Below are positions 8,381 to 16,364 of a stretch of DNA of 64,000 bases, in pieces (within the stretch, counting starts at the first letter, position 1; every line of letters begins with the position of its first letter). The notes under the pieces were generated by a model. The model worked only from the letters and a program-made list of their open reading frames with translations. It ran no database searches and had not been told where the DNA came from. A program made the position numbers and the translations under genes. Origin of the DNA: a bacterium (GTDB lineage: Bacteria > Bdellovibrionota_G > JALEGL01); assembly GCA_022763185.1 (NCBI GenBank), contig JALEGL010000012.1:83317-147316 (forward strand), in the 5' to 3' direction.

Positions 8381-8908
8381 TTAGTTGTTGGCGTCCGTAT
8401 GAATCAAGTCGGCTTTAAAGGTTCCAAACATGGTATCCCCGGTGATAAACGTGATTTCAAAATGACCTTGAAGCGTAGAACCTTCAGTTAAAGAAAAGGA
8501 TTCAAAGGTAAGGTTCCCACTCTGAACAGTTGGGAAAGGAGCACGATCTTCTTCTGGTATACCGTTGTTATCAATCAATCTAAATCGAGATAAGGTGCTA
8601 TTATTTAATAAATTTAAAGACACACCTTCTTCTATGGCGGGGTCAGTTTCTTGATCGTAATCATACAATAAATTTAAAGCATTTTCTTTTTCATTGGAGT
8701 TAGGAATATCTGAAGTATAAACAATGGCGATACCCTCATTTTCAATGAATCGTATTTCAACGTCATCAAACTCCAGTGCATGAACATTTTCTATGCTTCC
8801 ACGTAAGGTATTGACTGGATCCTTAGCGCAGCCAGAAAAGAAAAGGACAAAAAGTAGCGTTAAAGAGATTGGCTTTAACGCTTTTTTATAGATTAAGAAA
8901 TTAAACAT
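8381..8908 (-). CDS. Lipoprotein of unknown function
   Basis: 175 residues; lipobox FFSGC (Cys27) after a typical signal peptide. The mature part is acidic and predicted mostly beta, with the pattern VRFIENEGIAIVYTSDIP, and ends GDTMFGTFKADLIHTDANN. I recognise no family. It lies between the VWA lipoprotein gene (35 nt upstream) and the CxxCH lipoprotein gene (17 nt downstream). The RBS GGAG is 5 nt before the ATG, in contrast to the leaderless first gene of the operon. It may be a partner of the VWA protein, but that rests on position only. Confidence 0.7.
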   Translation of the reverse strand: MFNFLIYKKALKPISLTLLFVLFFSGCAKDPVNTLRGSIENVHALEFDDVEIRFIENEGIAIVYTSDIPNSNEKENALNLLYDYDQETDPAIEEGVSLNLLNNSTLSRFRLIDNNGIPEEDRAPFPTVQSGNLTFESFSLTEGSTLQGHFEITFITGDTMFGTFKADLIHTDANN

Positions 8909-8943
8909 GACATCTCCAGTAAGTTCATAACACCAACTCTATT

Positions 8944-10524
8944 TTACTCTGGGTTTTCAATATTGACAAACGGTATTTGTGAAATCTGAATTTCATTACT
9001 TACATCGCTTGTAAAAAACTCATCAATATTAATGGTTACAACACCTTCAGATAAAATATAATCTTTAGGTTCAGTAGAACTTAACTCTTTTTGAATCATA
9101 TACACTCTTATTTCATTGGTTCTTGGGATATCGCTTGAAATGGCTTGTGTTTGAGTTAAGGTGATGTTGGTTAAATCAACTTGATAACAGTATAAACCAG
9201 CATTGTTAATTTCTGTAAAACTAACGCTATTTCTAATCGCAAAGTTATCTCTTAGTACAGCATCATTAAGATTAGGGTTCATCCCGGCTTTTATTTCTTG
9301 AATATTGGTCCAACCGTCACCATCGTTATCAAAGCTTGCATCATTGATACTAGGATCAGTACCAAACTTTGCTTCGAGGAAGTCAATGATGTTGTCTTCA
9401 TCCGTGTCGAACAAATCATCTTCACTGAATATTTTTTCTTCATGACATTTATCCAATTTGTCTTGATCCAAATCATCGTCAGCATCAGGTCCAGTACAGT
9501 GAACCTCTGCAACGGCTGGAATGGATAAGGTTCTGTATTCAATCATATCTGTTACTTTATCTCCATCGGTATCCGCAACCAGAGGACTCGAGTTAAGAAC
9601 TGTATTTTCAAATAAGTCAGCGGCAAAGTCCATATCTGTATCGGGGAGATAAGAAGGGTTGTTGTTACTGGTATTATGAACAGCAGCAGTCATATTAACC
9701 ACAAACATATCAACCAAGATATAAGGAATAACCAATGGTGCTAAGTTGATTCCTTGGTTTAAGAAAGTAATGTCACTGGCTGCAGTAAAGTGTAAGAAAA
9801 TACCATTACCTTGTTGAGCAACTTGTTGCATGAAGTTAAATCCAGGAGAACCAGCACTGCCCAAAAATGCAGCATTCATAACAATATCACCAATACTAAA
9901 GTTATTTTCAATATTCATGAAAAGTTGTAAGGCTTGTAAAGTTTCGGCTTCTTTGGTGACACCATCAACAATTGGTGCACCATCAGCCAATAAAATGGAA
10001 GGGAAAAAAGCGTTGGCAGCAGAGCCAAACTCTTGTTCAAGAGATAAAATTTCCTGTTCAATTTCATCACGTGCGGTATTGATTGCTTGAGGCATGTTGG
10101 TCCAGCCGTTGGCTTCATTCAGTTCGCCCACGGCAGAGTTTAGAATACTCAAATCACGCGTAAATCCACCTGTTAATACTTCAGCTCCACTGGCATATTT
10201 GACGATCATAATCTCATAGTTAGGTCTATCAGGTGTAATGAATTCATTGATCACTTCTTGAGTAGCTAAGCCTCTAAATCCTTGCGGATCTGTTGTAGCC
10301 ATAGATCCACTGGTATCTACAATCAGAGTAATTCTTACTGGTGAAGTAATTGAGTTGGGGTTTTGCGTACAGATTTCACCAACCACAGAGACCTTATCTG
10401 ATTTTTGATTCAGAAATTTCAGATCAGGGTTTACTCCACAGTTGATGATACTTAAGCTTAAAATAATGCTTAAGGCTGTACGTTTAAGGTTTTTTATTGT
10501 TTTTATGTATGTTTGGCGCTTCAT
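8944..10524 (-). CDS. Von Willebrand factor A lipoprotein with calcium-binding Asp repeats
   Basis: 526-residue exported protein. The signal peptide ends in SIINC (Cys29, atypical Asn at -1). A VWA domain spans about 60-270: metal-ion-dependent adhesion site DTSGS at 70-74 after RITLIV. Then Asp-rich calcium repeats of the thrombospondin-3/EF-hand-loop kind (DTDMDFAADL, DTDGDKVTDMIE, DADDDLDQDKLD, DNDGDGWTNIQE), and a C-terminal domain of unknown type. It probably acts as an adhesive or protein-binding lipoprotein in the envelope. First gene of a three-gene minus-strand operon. The sigma-54 promoter directly upstream predicts a 2-nt leader; no Shine-Dalgarno is present. Confidence 0.85.
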   Translation of the reverse strand: MKRQTYIKTIKNLKRTALSIILSLSIINCGVNPDLKFLNQKSDKVSVVGEICTQNPNSITSPVRITLIVDTSGSMATTDPQGFRGLATQEVINEFITPDRPNYEIMIVKYASGAEVLTGGFTRDLSILNSAVGELNEANGWTNMPQAINTARDEIEQEILSLEQEFGSAANAFFPSILLADGAPIVDGVTKEAETLQALQLFMNIENNFSIGDIVMNAAFLGSAGSPGFNFMQQVAQQGNGIFLHFTAASDITFLNQGINLAPLVIPYILVDMFVVNMTAAVHNTSNNNPSYLPDTDMDFAADLFENTVLNSSPLVADTDGDKVTDMIEYRTLSIPAVAEVHCTGPDADDDLDQDKLDKCHEEKIFSEDDLFDTDEDNIIDFLEAKFGTDPSINDASFDNDGDGWTNIQEIKAGMNPNLNDAVLRDNFAIRNSVSFTEINNAGLYCYQVDLTNITLTQTQAISSDIPRTNEIRVYMIQKELSSTEPKDYILSEGVVTINIDEFFTSDVSNEIQISQIPFVNIENPE

Positions 10525-10537
10525 GCTTATTAATAAA

Positions 10538-10552
10538 GCAATTTTTAGGCCA
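10538..10552 (-). promoter_or_regulatory. Sigma-54 promoter, near-leaderless
   Basis: On the minus strand: TGGCCT-AAAAA-TTGC. GG and GC are in register; T at the sixth -24 position is common. The -12 C (10538) lies 13 nt before the ATG (10524), so the start point is about 2 nt upstream of the codon. Confidence 0.82.
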
Positions 10553-10565
10553 GGTTGTTTTTATC

Positions 10566-10630
10566 TTAAGTTGTTGAATTTATTTAGTTTGTAAGGGGGT
10601 TAAACCTTTTGAAGTGCCAATTTAAGTTAC
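10566..10630 (-). promoter_or_regulatory. Conserved upstream blocks shared with the protease promoter
   Basis: Two blocks, given as plus-strand bases, recur upstream of 12551. TTAAGTTGTTGAATTT (10566-10581) is identical to 12592-12607. AAGTGCCAATTTAAGTTAC (10612-10630) matches 12637-12655 at 18 of 19 bases. Order and spacing relative to the sigma-54 core are retained, indicating duplicated or co-regulated promoters. Confidence 0.6.
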
Positions 10631-10635
10631 GACTC

Positions 10636-10651
10636 TGCAAGTATTTCATAG
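10636..10651 (-). promoter_or_regulatory. Candidate enhancer-binding-protein site (UAS 1)
   Basis: TGCAAGTATTTCATAG (plus strand). One of four copies of TGCANNNNTTKCATAG found upstream of sigma-54 promoters in this window; this one lies 84-99 nt from the -24 element, the usual distance for an activator of sigma-54 polymerase. Confidence 0.55.
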
Positions 10652-10700
10652 TTGAAAAAAAGCAATGAGGTACAACTTAGGATGCTAGACTGATTTTTAA

Positions 10701-12551
10701 TCAGTCCTTGCTATAATGAATTTTTGTTCTTTGTGAAACGATGATTAGGGTTAGTATAAGCATCAAGATTAAAAATGAATTGCCAGTTTGAGCTTTACAA
10801 CTTGCTACATTTGATGAAACAAAAGATGCATAAGTTTCTGTCTGATCTGGATCAGGCACAATAGGTGTTAAAGCTTCTTCAACAACGCGTATGGTTACAT
10901 CAATTTGATCAGTTCCAACTACGCTTGTTGCCTCAAAGCTTACGGGATGATCTCCTAAATCAGACATGACAGGTGTCCATGAAAATGCGCCAGTATCGGT
11001 TTCAAAGCTGGCCGTACTGGGTAAACCTGAGGCGGAAAAAGTAACGGGTATCTGATCAACAGAAGTGTCGCTAACAACAAAACTAAGGTTGGTATTGACC
11101 AAGACTTCAATAATATTACCGGATAGGATTGGAACACCGCCAATTTCTATTGAAGGAGGGGTGGCGTTAGAGTCTGGGGTTAGATTAATCGCTTCATATG
11201 CATTAATACCACCATGTCCAAAAAAAGTATCGTAACCCGCTGCACCTAAGTCTGTAGCACTGTCAGTTAAAATGTTTTCTACCTGCGCAACGCTAAGAAA
11301 TGGGTTTTTGCCAAGAGTTAACGCAGCTACGCCAGCAACATGCGGTGCCGCCATGCTTGTTCCGCTGATGGTGTTGTATCCACCGTTACTCCATGTTGAA
11401 GTGATGTCTGAACCGGGTGCTGAGACATCGATAAGATTACCAAAGTTTGAAAAACTGCTCTTATTCCCACTTGAAGTATGGGAAGCAACAACAATACCGC
11501 CTTCTGAGTTTGATAAAGTTCCACAATTTGCTGGCGAATAGTTGGCAGCATTTGCATTACTGTTACCTGCAGCAACCACAACAACGGTTCCTCGTGATTT
11601 GGCATAATCTATAGCGGAACAAGTGACTTGACTTGGAGGACAAGCAGATTGGCATCCTAAGCTCATATTAATGACTTGTGCGCCATTGTCTGCTGCATAT
11701 TCAATACCATTGGCTATCCATGAATCTATACCGCCATTGACGCCAAGTACTTTGACACCCATGACTTTGGCTTTATAAGCAACTCCAACTACACCCGTTG
11801 AATTGTTACCCGTTGCTGCGATAGTCCCTGATACATGAGTACCGTGGCCATTGCTATCAGAAATATCACCATTGCCAATGTTGTTCACAAAGTTACAGCC
11901 AGCAATATCGTCAACACAACCATTGTTATCATCATCAATACCATTGTTAGGGATTTCATTGGGGTTGTTCCAAACATTATTGCTTAAATCAATATGATTG
12001 GTTTTTACCCCCGTATCAATAACGGCTACAACAACATTCTCACCTTGTTCAGTATCCCAAGCTTGAGGTGCATTGATAAATGACATACCCCATAAGTTTG
12101 GTAAAAGAGGGTCATTGGTTGTTGCTGTCGGTACATATTTATTGCAGTTCATTTCTGCAAACTCGATATCTGGATTGTTTTTTAAGTCATTTAAAATAGC
12201 ATTTGTATCAATAACGGAACTGTTTATTTTCATGCGCTGAATTCTTTTAAAATCATGCAGCGTATTTTCATTTTTAGATAGCGCCTTTGGATCATTACTG
12301 AGTTTTTTAATTTGAATAGCACTATTGTTTTGGAGTTGATGAACACTTAAACTATTCATGAAATTTGTATTTTTTTTGGGTAAAAACATGATTTCATTAG
12401 CATTACACGCAGTGTTAGCAGCTAAATGAGTGTTATGGCTGTATGAGACAGAAACATTGGGCTCTAATTGATTTTCATTGGCGCATGATACTAAGAGTTG
12501 TATAAATAATAAGAGCAAAAGAGAGTAGGGTATCTTATTTAACGGCTTCAT
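10701..12551 (-). CDS. Subtilisin-like (S8) serine protease, lipoprotein with C-terminal membrane tail
   Basis: 616-residue exported endopeptidase. Lipobox LVSC (Cys23). An inhibitor-like propeptide region spans ~30-140. The S8 catalytic domain has Asp in VVAVIDTGV (~175), His in SNGHGTHVSGT (~235) and Ser in SGTSMAAPHVAG (~398). Then comes a putative Ig/cadherin-like domain (~470-575: SFVVSDTS... FSWTPVMSDLGDHPVSFEA). At the C-terminus, SCKAQTG, ~20 hydrophobic residues and a basic end (QRTK) resemble a tripartite sorting signal. The start at 12551 is preferred over an ATG at 12575, because that earlier codon lies inside the -24 element of the sigma-54 promoter. Single gene; 176 nt separate it from the VWA gene. 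Confidence 0.93.
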   Translation of the reverse strand: MKPLNKIPYSLLLLLFIQLLVSCANENQLEPNVSVSYSHNTHLAANTACNANEIMFLPKKNTNFMNSLSVHQLQNNSAIQIKKLSNDPKALSKNENTLHDFKRIQRMKINSSVIDTNAILNDLKNNPDIEFAEMNCNKYVPTATTNDPLLPNLWGMSFINAPQAWDTEQGENVVVAVIDTGVKTNHIDLSNNVWNNPNEIPNNGIDDDNNGCVDDIAGCNFVNNIGNGDISDSNGHGTHVSGTIAATGNNSTGVVGVAYKAKVMGVKVLGVNGGIDSWIANGIEYAADNGAQVINMSLGCQSACPPSQVTCSAIDYAKSRGTVVVVAAGNSNANAANYSPANCGTLSNSEGGIVVASHTSSGNKSSFSNFGNLIDVSAPGSDITSTWSNGGYNTISGTSMAAPHVAGVAALTLGKNPFLSVAQVENILTDSATDLGAAGYDTFFGHGGINAYEAINLTPDSNATPPSIEIGGVPILSGNIIEVLVNTNLSFVVSDTSVDQIPVTFSASGLPSTASFETDTGAFSWTPVMSDLGDHPVSFEATSVVGTDQIDVTIRVVEEALTPIVPDPDQTETYASFVSSNVASCKAQTGNSFLILMLILTLIIVSQRTKIHYSKD

Positions 12552-12564
12552 ATTAATATAAAAC

Positions 12565-12579
12565 GCAACATACATGCCA
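12565..12579 (-). promoter_or_regulatory. Sigma-54 promoter, near-leaderless
   Basis: Minus strand TGGCAT-GTATG-TTGC, a full match to the core. The -12 C is at 12565, and 13 nt follow before the ATG at 12551. It also decides the start codon of the protease: the in-frame ATG at 12575 would lie upstream of the transcript. Confidence 0.85.
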
Positions 12580-12659
12580 AATATTTTCTTTTTAAGTTGT
12601 TGAATTTTTTAGATTTTTATATTGATCAATGTTGAAAAGTGCCAATTAAAGTTACCCTA

Positions 12660-12675
12660 TGCAGGTTTTTCATAG
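12660..12675 (-). promoter_or_regulatory. Candidate enhancer-binding-protein site (UAS 2)
   Basis: TGCAGGTTTTTCATAG (plus strand), 81-96 nt upstream of the -24 element of the protease promoter; matches the TGCANNNNTTKCATAG consensus. Confidence 0.55.
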
Positions 12676-12827
12676 AGATTTGTGCTGACGTATAGCAATG
12701 TCAATATTAAAAGTTGGTCATGAAATTCATTAATCTGGTGTCAAACTATACATAGTCCTGAAAAAAACATGTTTGTGAGTTACTTCAGAAAATAGTTCAA
12801 CCTTAGTAGAAATAAAATAAAATAGAA

Positions 12828-12864
12828 AAGGCGCGCTAAGGGGAATCACTTCTTAGCGCGCCTT
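12828..12864 (-). terminator. Intrinsic terminator of the gltG-like operon
   Basis: A 13-bp perfect stem AAGGCGCGCTAAG / CTTAGCGCGCCTT with an 11-nt loop. On the minus strand it is followed by TTTTCTATTTT, so it terminates the transcript ending at 12918. Confidence 0.9.
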
Positions 12865-12917
12865 CTGTTGATTTAACCCATCTTTACTTTCAGAAGTAAA
12901 GAAGCCAAACATACCTC

Positions 12918-14771
12918 CTAGAAGTTAGATGAGTTAAATACAAATGGGAATGTAACCAAAACCGAAGCTCCGTTTCTTGGTTTTGGGAATCCCCAAGACG
13001 TTATTTCTCCAGTTAAGCAGCTATGCACGCTGGCATTTCTGACTGAAGATGATTTAATACCACTTTGGGACACACTACCACCTGGGTTAATGGTCCATTT
13101 GGCAACTATTTTACCGGATAAACCTGGATCTTGTAGTAAGCCTTTTTCATAACAGTAACGTATTTCGGATAAGTGACTTTGTACAACCTTTGCAATTTCT
13201 GCTCGGGTTAAACCACCACCACGCACGCCTACATCACCTGGAGGTGGTGCAATATCAACCACTCTACCTTTAATTTTACGGCCAGTTTTAGCTCCCACAG
13301 AAGTGCTGCCAAAGCCGTTGCCTTGTGGTGACCCACCTTTACCACCTTTAAAGCGGCTGATTTGAGCCATGCGCACATCTTTACCTGGCATGCCACCAAT
13401 ATTGCCTGAAACTGAGAAGGTTTGCATGCCACCTTTGGCTCTTACCGCACTAACATTGGATACTGCGGCCAACAATTGGTTGGATGAGCTTTTGGTTTTA
13501 CTGAACATACCTGTTCCACCCAGTTTACCCAATGCACCCACTTGACTGATATCAGGAACCTTGGTGGTTTTACGACTGACTTTTTGGTTATGCCGTACGC
13601 GACTCTTGGTCGTACGCTTAGAAATTTTATGGGTTTTGGTTTTAGAAGGAACCGTAATTTTTTTCTTAGGTTTTACCGGTTGCACAACTTTTTTTGGTTT
13701 TGGTTTAGGCTTTGGTTTTTCAATTGCAATTTGTGCAAAACGATTCAACTCTTCTTGTGTCAATTTTTTCTCAACGGGCTGTTGCGTTGAAAAAAGACTT
13801 AAACCCATAATAGCCACCAAATGTAAGGCAGTTAAAGCAATACTCAAACCATAATATTTTTTTGGCAAGCTTTTTTTAAGCTTGGCCAGTTGAATAGGGC
13901 TTAAACGGGTTTGTCTGATATAAAAACTTAAACCGTTGTATTGTAAAATAATTTTATCTTCAAGCAGTTGTCCCCAACCATTGCCATCAAAGGCTATTTT
14001 ATTAACAACTGTTTCATAATGATCACCATCGATTTCTTGGCCACAAAGAAGGTTAATGTCTTTAGAAATTAACAAATGTCCTTTTGAGTTTACTTTGATC
14101 TTAGGACCTTTTTTGCCAAATAGATTAATTTGCATGTCTTCAATCATGGGCGTGCATTCAAAAACCTGTTCACCGTTATAACGAATAACTTCCCAAACCA
14201 ACTCACCTTGCATGGGTTTTTTAAGCTCTTCTTTTAATAGCTTGTCACGCATAGAAAAGGTTGGAGCTGTAAAAATATCGTCTTCATCTTCGTCGTAATC
14301 TTCTGGTGTTAAACGATCGGTAACAACATACTCTTGACTATCTTCCATTACCGCAGATGTATCTTTTTTATGTTCAGGAATAAATAAGTCTGAACCATCA
14401 TAAACATTGGCTATTTCAGTTTTTTCTAAAGAAGGAATCTTTATAGAAAATGTTGTACTACCGATAACAACTTCTTGATTGGGTTTAAGGTCAATGTTTA
14501 AAAATTCTTCGCCTTGATATTCAATACCGTTATTACTTTTTAAAGCTTCAAGTGAAAATGTTCCATCAGCATTAAGTCTTAAGGTTGCATGATGTCTTGA
14601 AACATATTTATCTTTGATAACAATGTCATTTTTACTTGATCGACCAATGCTTGCTTCTGGATGACTTAATTTGAACTGTTTAGTCTTCCCATTGGCAAGT
14701 GAAATCTTGACAATATAGAGAAATCTAAATCCCTGATTGACTTGTGCTATGACGGTGTTAAATGTTTTCAT
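12918..14771 (-). CDS. FHA-domain, single-membrane-span protein with AgmX/PglI-type C-terminal domain (GltG-like)
   Basis: 617 residues with three parts. An N-terminal cytoplasmic FHA domain (~20-110; SIGRSSKNDIVI and VSRHHA) reads phosphothreonine. One transmembrane helix lies at ~306-327. The periplasmic part starts with a Lys-Pro-rich TonB-like stretch (KPKPKPKPKK), then a Gly-rich linker, and ends with the AgmX/PglI tail: LSEIRYCYEKGL, LSGKIVAKWTI, and the Cys in HSCLTGEITSWGFPKP. This order is known from Myxococcus Glt proteins (GltG, GltI, GltJ) that link the inner-membrane Agl motor to the periplasm. Downstream of a TolR-like gene in the same operon. Role as a gliding/secretion energy transducer is inferred by homology of parts. 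Confidence 0.82.
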   Translation of the reverse strand: MKTFNTVIAQVNQGFRFLYIVKISLANGKTKQFKLSHPEASIGRSSKNDIVIKDKYVSRHHATLRLNADGTFSLEALKSNNGIEYQGEEFLNIDLKPNQEVVIGSTTFSIKIPSLEKTEIANVYDGSDLFIPEHKKDTSAVMEDSQEYVVTDRLTPEDYDEDEDDIFTAPTFSMRDKLLKEELKKPMQGELVWEVIRYNGEQVFECTPMIEDMQINLFGKKGPKIKVNSKGHLLISKDINLLCGQEIDGDHYETVVNKIAFDGNGWGQLLEDKIILQYNGLSFYIRQTRLSPIQLAKLKKSLPKKYYGLSIALTALHLVAIMGLSLFSTQQPVEKKLTQEELNRFAQIAIEKPKPKPKPKKVVQPVKPKKKITVPSKTKTHKISKRTTKSRVRHNQKVSRKTTKVPDISQVGALGKLGGTGMFSKTKSSSNQLLAAVSNVSAVRAKGGMQTFSVSGNIGGMPGKDVRMAQISRFKGGKGGSPQGNGFGSTSVGAKTGRKIKGRVVDIAPPPGDVGVRGGGLTRAEIAKVVQSHLSEIRYCYEKGLLQDPGLSGKIVAKWTINPGGSVSQSGIKSSSVRNASVHSCLTGEITSWGFPKPRNGASVLVTFPFVFNSSNF

Positions 14772-14804
14772 AATGATTCCTTTGTTGTTGGCTTCTTTGT
14801 TGGC

Positions 14805-15032
14805 TTAATATAAAGCGCTTTTTTTAACTTTCTTTCTATAGTTTAAACGGGGCTGAAGTTGGCTTTTTTGCTTCAGTTGGCCTCTGTCAGACATATAGAC
14901 AGAGTCTGCGTTTTTAGTTTGTCCTTTAATTTGCATGTTTCCAAAGTTAACTTTTGTTTGTCCAGACTTTGCAAAAAGGCTGCTTGAAAACAAAAGAACT
15001 ATCGTTAAACTTATATTGATTATGTTTTTCAT
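14805..15032 (-). CDS. Small exported basic protein in the motor operon
   Basis: 75 residues with a clear signal peptide (MKNIINISLTIVLLFSSSLFA, cleavage ~21-22). The mature ~54 residues are basic and rich in Gln/Asn (VNFGNMQIKGQTKNADSVYM). No family recognised. The start overlaps the TolR-like stop by 4 nt (ATGA), with AGGAGAG as RBS, and the FHA/AgmX gene follows after 33 nt. Tight coupling between the two motor genes suggests a periplasmic partner of the machine. Confidence 0.72.
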   Translation of the reverse strand: MKNIINISLTIVLLFSSSLFAKSGQTKVNFGNMQIKGQTKNADSVYMSDRGQLKQKSQLQPRLNYRKKVKKSALY

Positions 15033-15514
15033 GATTCTCTCCTAAAGACGACAAAGCGAGATTTTGGATATCCTGCCATGCCGGATGATTTTAAAACTTT
15101 ATCTAAAACTTCAAATGAAATACTTTGGTCTGCTTTGAGTAAAACAACACCTTCATCTTCTTTTTTAACTTTTCCAGAATTGGTTTGTTGGCTTCTGATT
15201 TGTACCAATTCTCTATACAAAGGTAATATTTTTTGGCCATCAACTTGTGCTTGAATTTTTTTGCCATAGCGTAGTTTGGCGACAACTTTATCTTCAACCA
15301 TAATAGCGTTCTGACTTACAGTAACATTAACAGCATTGTTTAAACTTATTTCTGAGGTAGAGTAGGGGACTTTAATATCTTTAGGAATGCTGATGTCTTT
15401 TTGTTCTTCCGAAGAAAAGTTGAACAGCAAGAAAACCAGGATAATGGTAAACATGTCCATCATAGATGTAAGCATGATTGTTTCTTGCGGGACTTTGCGT
15501 TTTGGAAAATTCAT
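15029..15514 (-). CDS. ExbD/TolR-type biopolymer transport protein (AglS/AglQ-like)
   Basis: 161 residues: one N-terminal membrane helix (~14-32) and a periplasmic domain. The helix keeps the proton-pathway Asp (LTSMMDMF, Asp20) expected in ExbD, TolR and MotB-like subunits. Family knowledge: such subunits pair with a TolQ/ExbB-like channel to convert proton flow into force. Here it heads the operon with a small exported protein and the FHA/AgmX protein. RBS AGGAG. A sigma-54 promoter 88-102 nt upstream gives a ~76-nt leader. Confidence 0.87.
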   Translation of the reverse strand: MNFPKRKVPQETIMLTSMMDMFTIILVFLLFNFSSEEQKDISIPKDIKVPYSTSEISLNNAVNVTVSQNAIMVEDKVVAKLRYGKKIQAQVDGQKILPLYRELVQIRSQQTNSGKVKKEDEGVVLLKADQSISFEVLDKVLKSSGMAGYPKSRFVVFRRES

Positions 15515-15601
15515 TTTAAATTACTCCTACAGTGATACGTCCAAGGTTAATAAGGATTCTTTGAGCTTTTTTTAAATACATCATAACTAGCTCTATTAAG
15601 A

Positions 15602-15616
15602 GCAAATGTAGTGCCA
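15602..15616 (-). promoter_or_regulatory. Sigma-54 promoter of the motor operon
   Basis: Minus strand TGGCAC-TACAT-TTGC, a perfect consensus match. The -12 C at 15602 predicts a start near 15590, 76 nt before the TolR-like ATG, so this transcript has a normal leader with a Shine-Dalgarno, unlike the near-leaderless set. Confidence 0.88.
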
Positions 15617-15719
15617 GAAGGAATGAGGAAGAGTTTTTTTGAAAAACAAGTAAATTCAATTAGTTAGTTTTTTTTCTGGTTGTTTAAACTTTAAAAAGCG
15701 TAAATAAAAATTGCAATCA

Positions 15720-15735
15720 TGCATTTTTTGCATAG
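15720..15735 (-). promoter_or_regulatory. Candidate enhancer-binding-protein site (UAS 3)
   Basis: TGCATTTTTTGCATAG (plus strand), 104-119 nt from the -24 element of the motor promoter. A further TGCA lies immediately left (TTGCAATCATGCA), so two overlapping sites are possible. Confidence 0.55.
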
Positions 15736-16004
15736 TAGTTATGAGTTAAATAGTTGTTTTTTGAAATTGATACAAACTTCTTTTTGCATCAGTCTAAGTG
15801 TGGCTTTGTATAAAATAATACTTACGCTTCAGTACATAGTAATATTTTAAATGTATAGTTAAGCTGATTAACTGTATTCTTTGTAATGAATGAGTGATTT
15901 TATAATGCCAAAAGATTAAAATTGAAAAAATTTAGCAAATTTTTTCTTGTATATTTATAGTGCTATTGTGCATTTTAGTTGGTATGAATAACACATAGAT
16001 TAAA

Positions 16005-16364
16005 TTGGTTATTGATTTAATACATATCAATAATAAATACCAGCCTGATAAACTTGAAATTTTGATTCATAATATTGCTCAAGATAGCAACTTACATATT
16101 GATGCTAATGTTCCAAAATGGCTTATTGAAATATTTTATGCTTTGTGTACGAACAAAGCTATAAAGGAAACAAGACTTATAACTGCCTATTATAATTACA
16201 GTAAAGAGGGAAGGGTTAGAAATTTTTTAGCGGAATTAGAGGATATACTTGAGGGAGAATGGGATGACTTTGGCGGAGGAATAACGCTTGTGCTATTTAA
16301 TATAAATATGAAAGTCTTTATCTCATTTGAAAGCTCAAGCTATGAAGTATCTTTTTTAAAATAA
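16005..16364 (+). CDS. Orphan hypothetical protein
   Basis: 119 residues, unrecognised. It is the only plus-strand ORF in a 4-kb minus-strand region. It begins with TTG; an ATG 21 nt upstream is in frame but hits a stop at once, and no Shine-Dalgarno is clear, so the start is uncertain. No signal peptide. The composition is acidic, with a well-formed segment RVRNFLAELEDILEGEWDDFGGGITLVLF, which looks like a folded cytosolic domain. Size, acidity and isolation recall small immunity-type proteins, but that is only an impression. Very AT-rich codon use. Confidence 0.45.
   Translation: MVIDLIHINNKYQPDKLEILIHNIAQDSNLHIDANVPKWLIEIFYALCTNKAIKETRLITAYYNYSKEGRVRNFLAELEDILEGEWDDFGGGITLVLFNINMKVFISFESSSYEVSFLK

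Larger units (their letters stand above)
12552..12917. other. Regulatory intergenic region (protease promoter, UAS, motor-gene terminator)
   Basis: About 365 nt without a gene. From low to high coordinate it holds the sigma-54 core (12565-12579), the shared blocks 12592-12607 and 12637-12655, the UAS dyad (12660-12675) and the GC-rich terminator 12828-12864 of the operon that ends at 12918. No ORF above ~30 codons looks coding. Confidence 0.7.
15515..16004. other. Regulatory intergenic region upstream of the motor operon
   Basis: About 490 AT-rich nt. Contains the leader and sigma-54 core (15602-15616), then the UAS dyad at 15720. The stretch 15740-16004 has no ORF with coding character and no recognisable element for the orphan gene at 16005. 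Confidence 0.6.

Noticed and set aside
9291-9542. Overlapping reading frames inside the VWA gene and other long genes
   Set aside because: These frames on either strand arise from the Asp-rich or repetitive codons of the real genes and have no RBS or family similarity.
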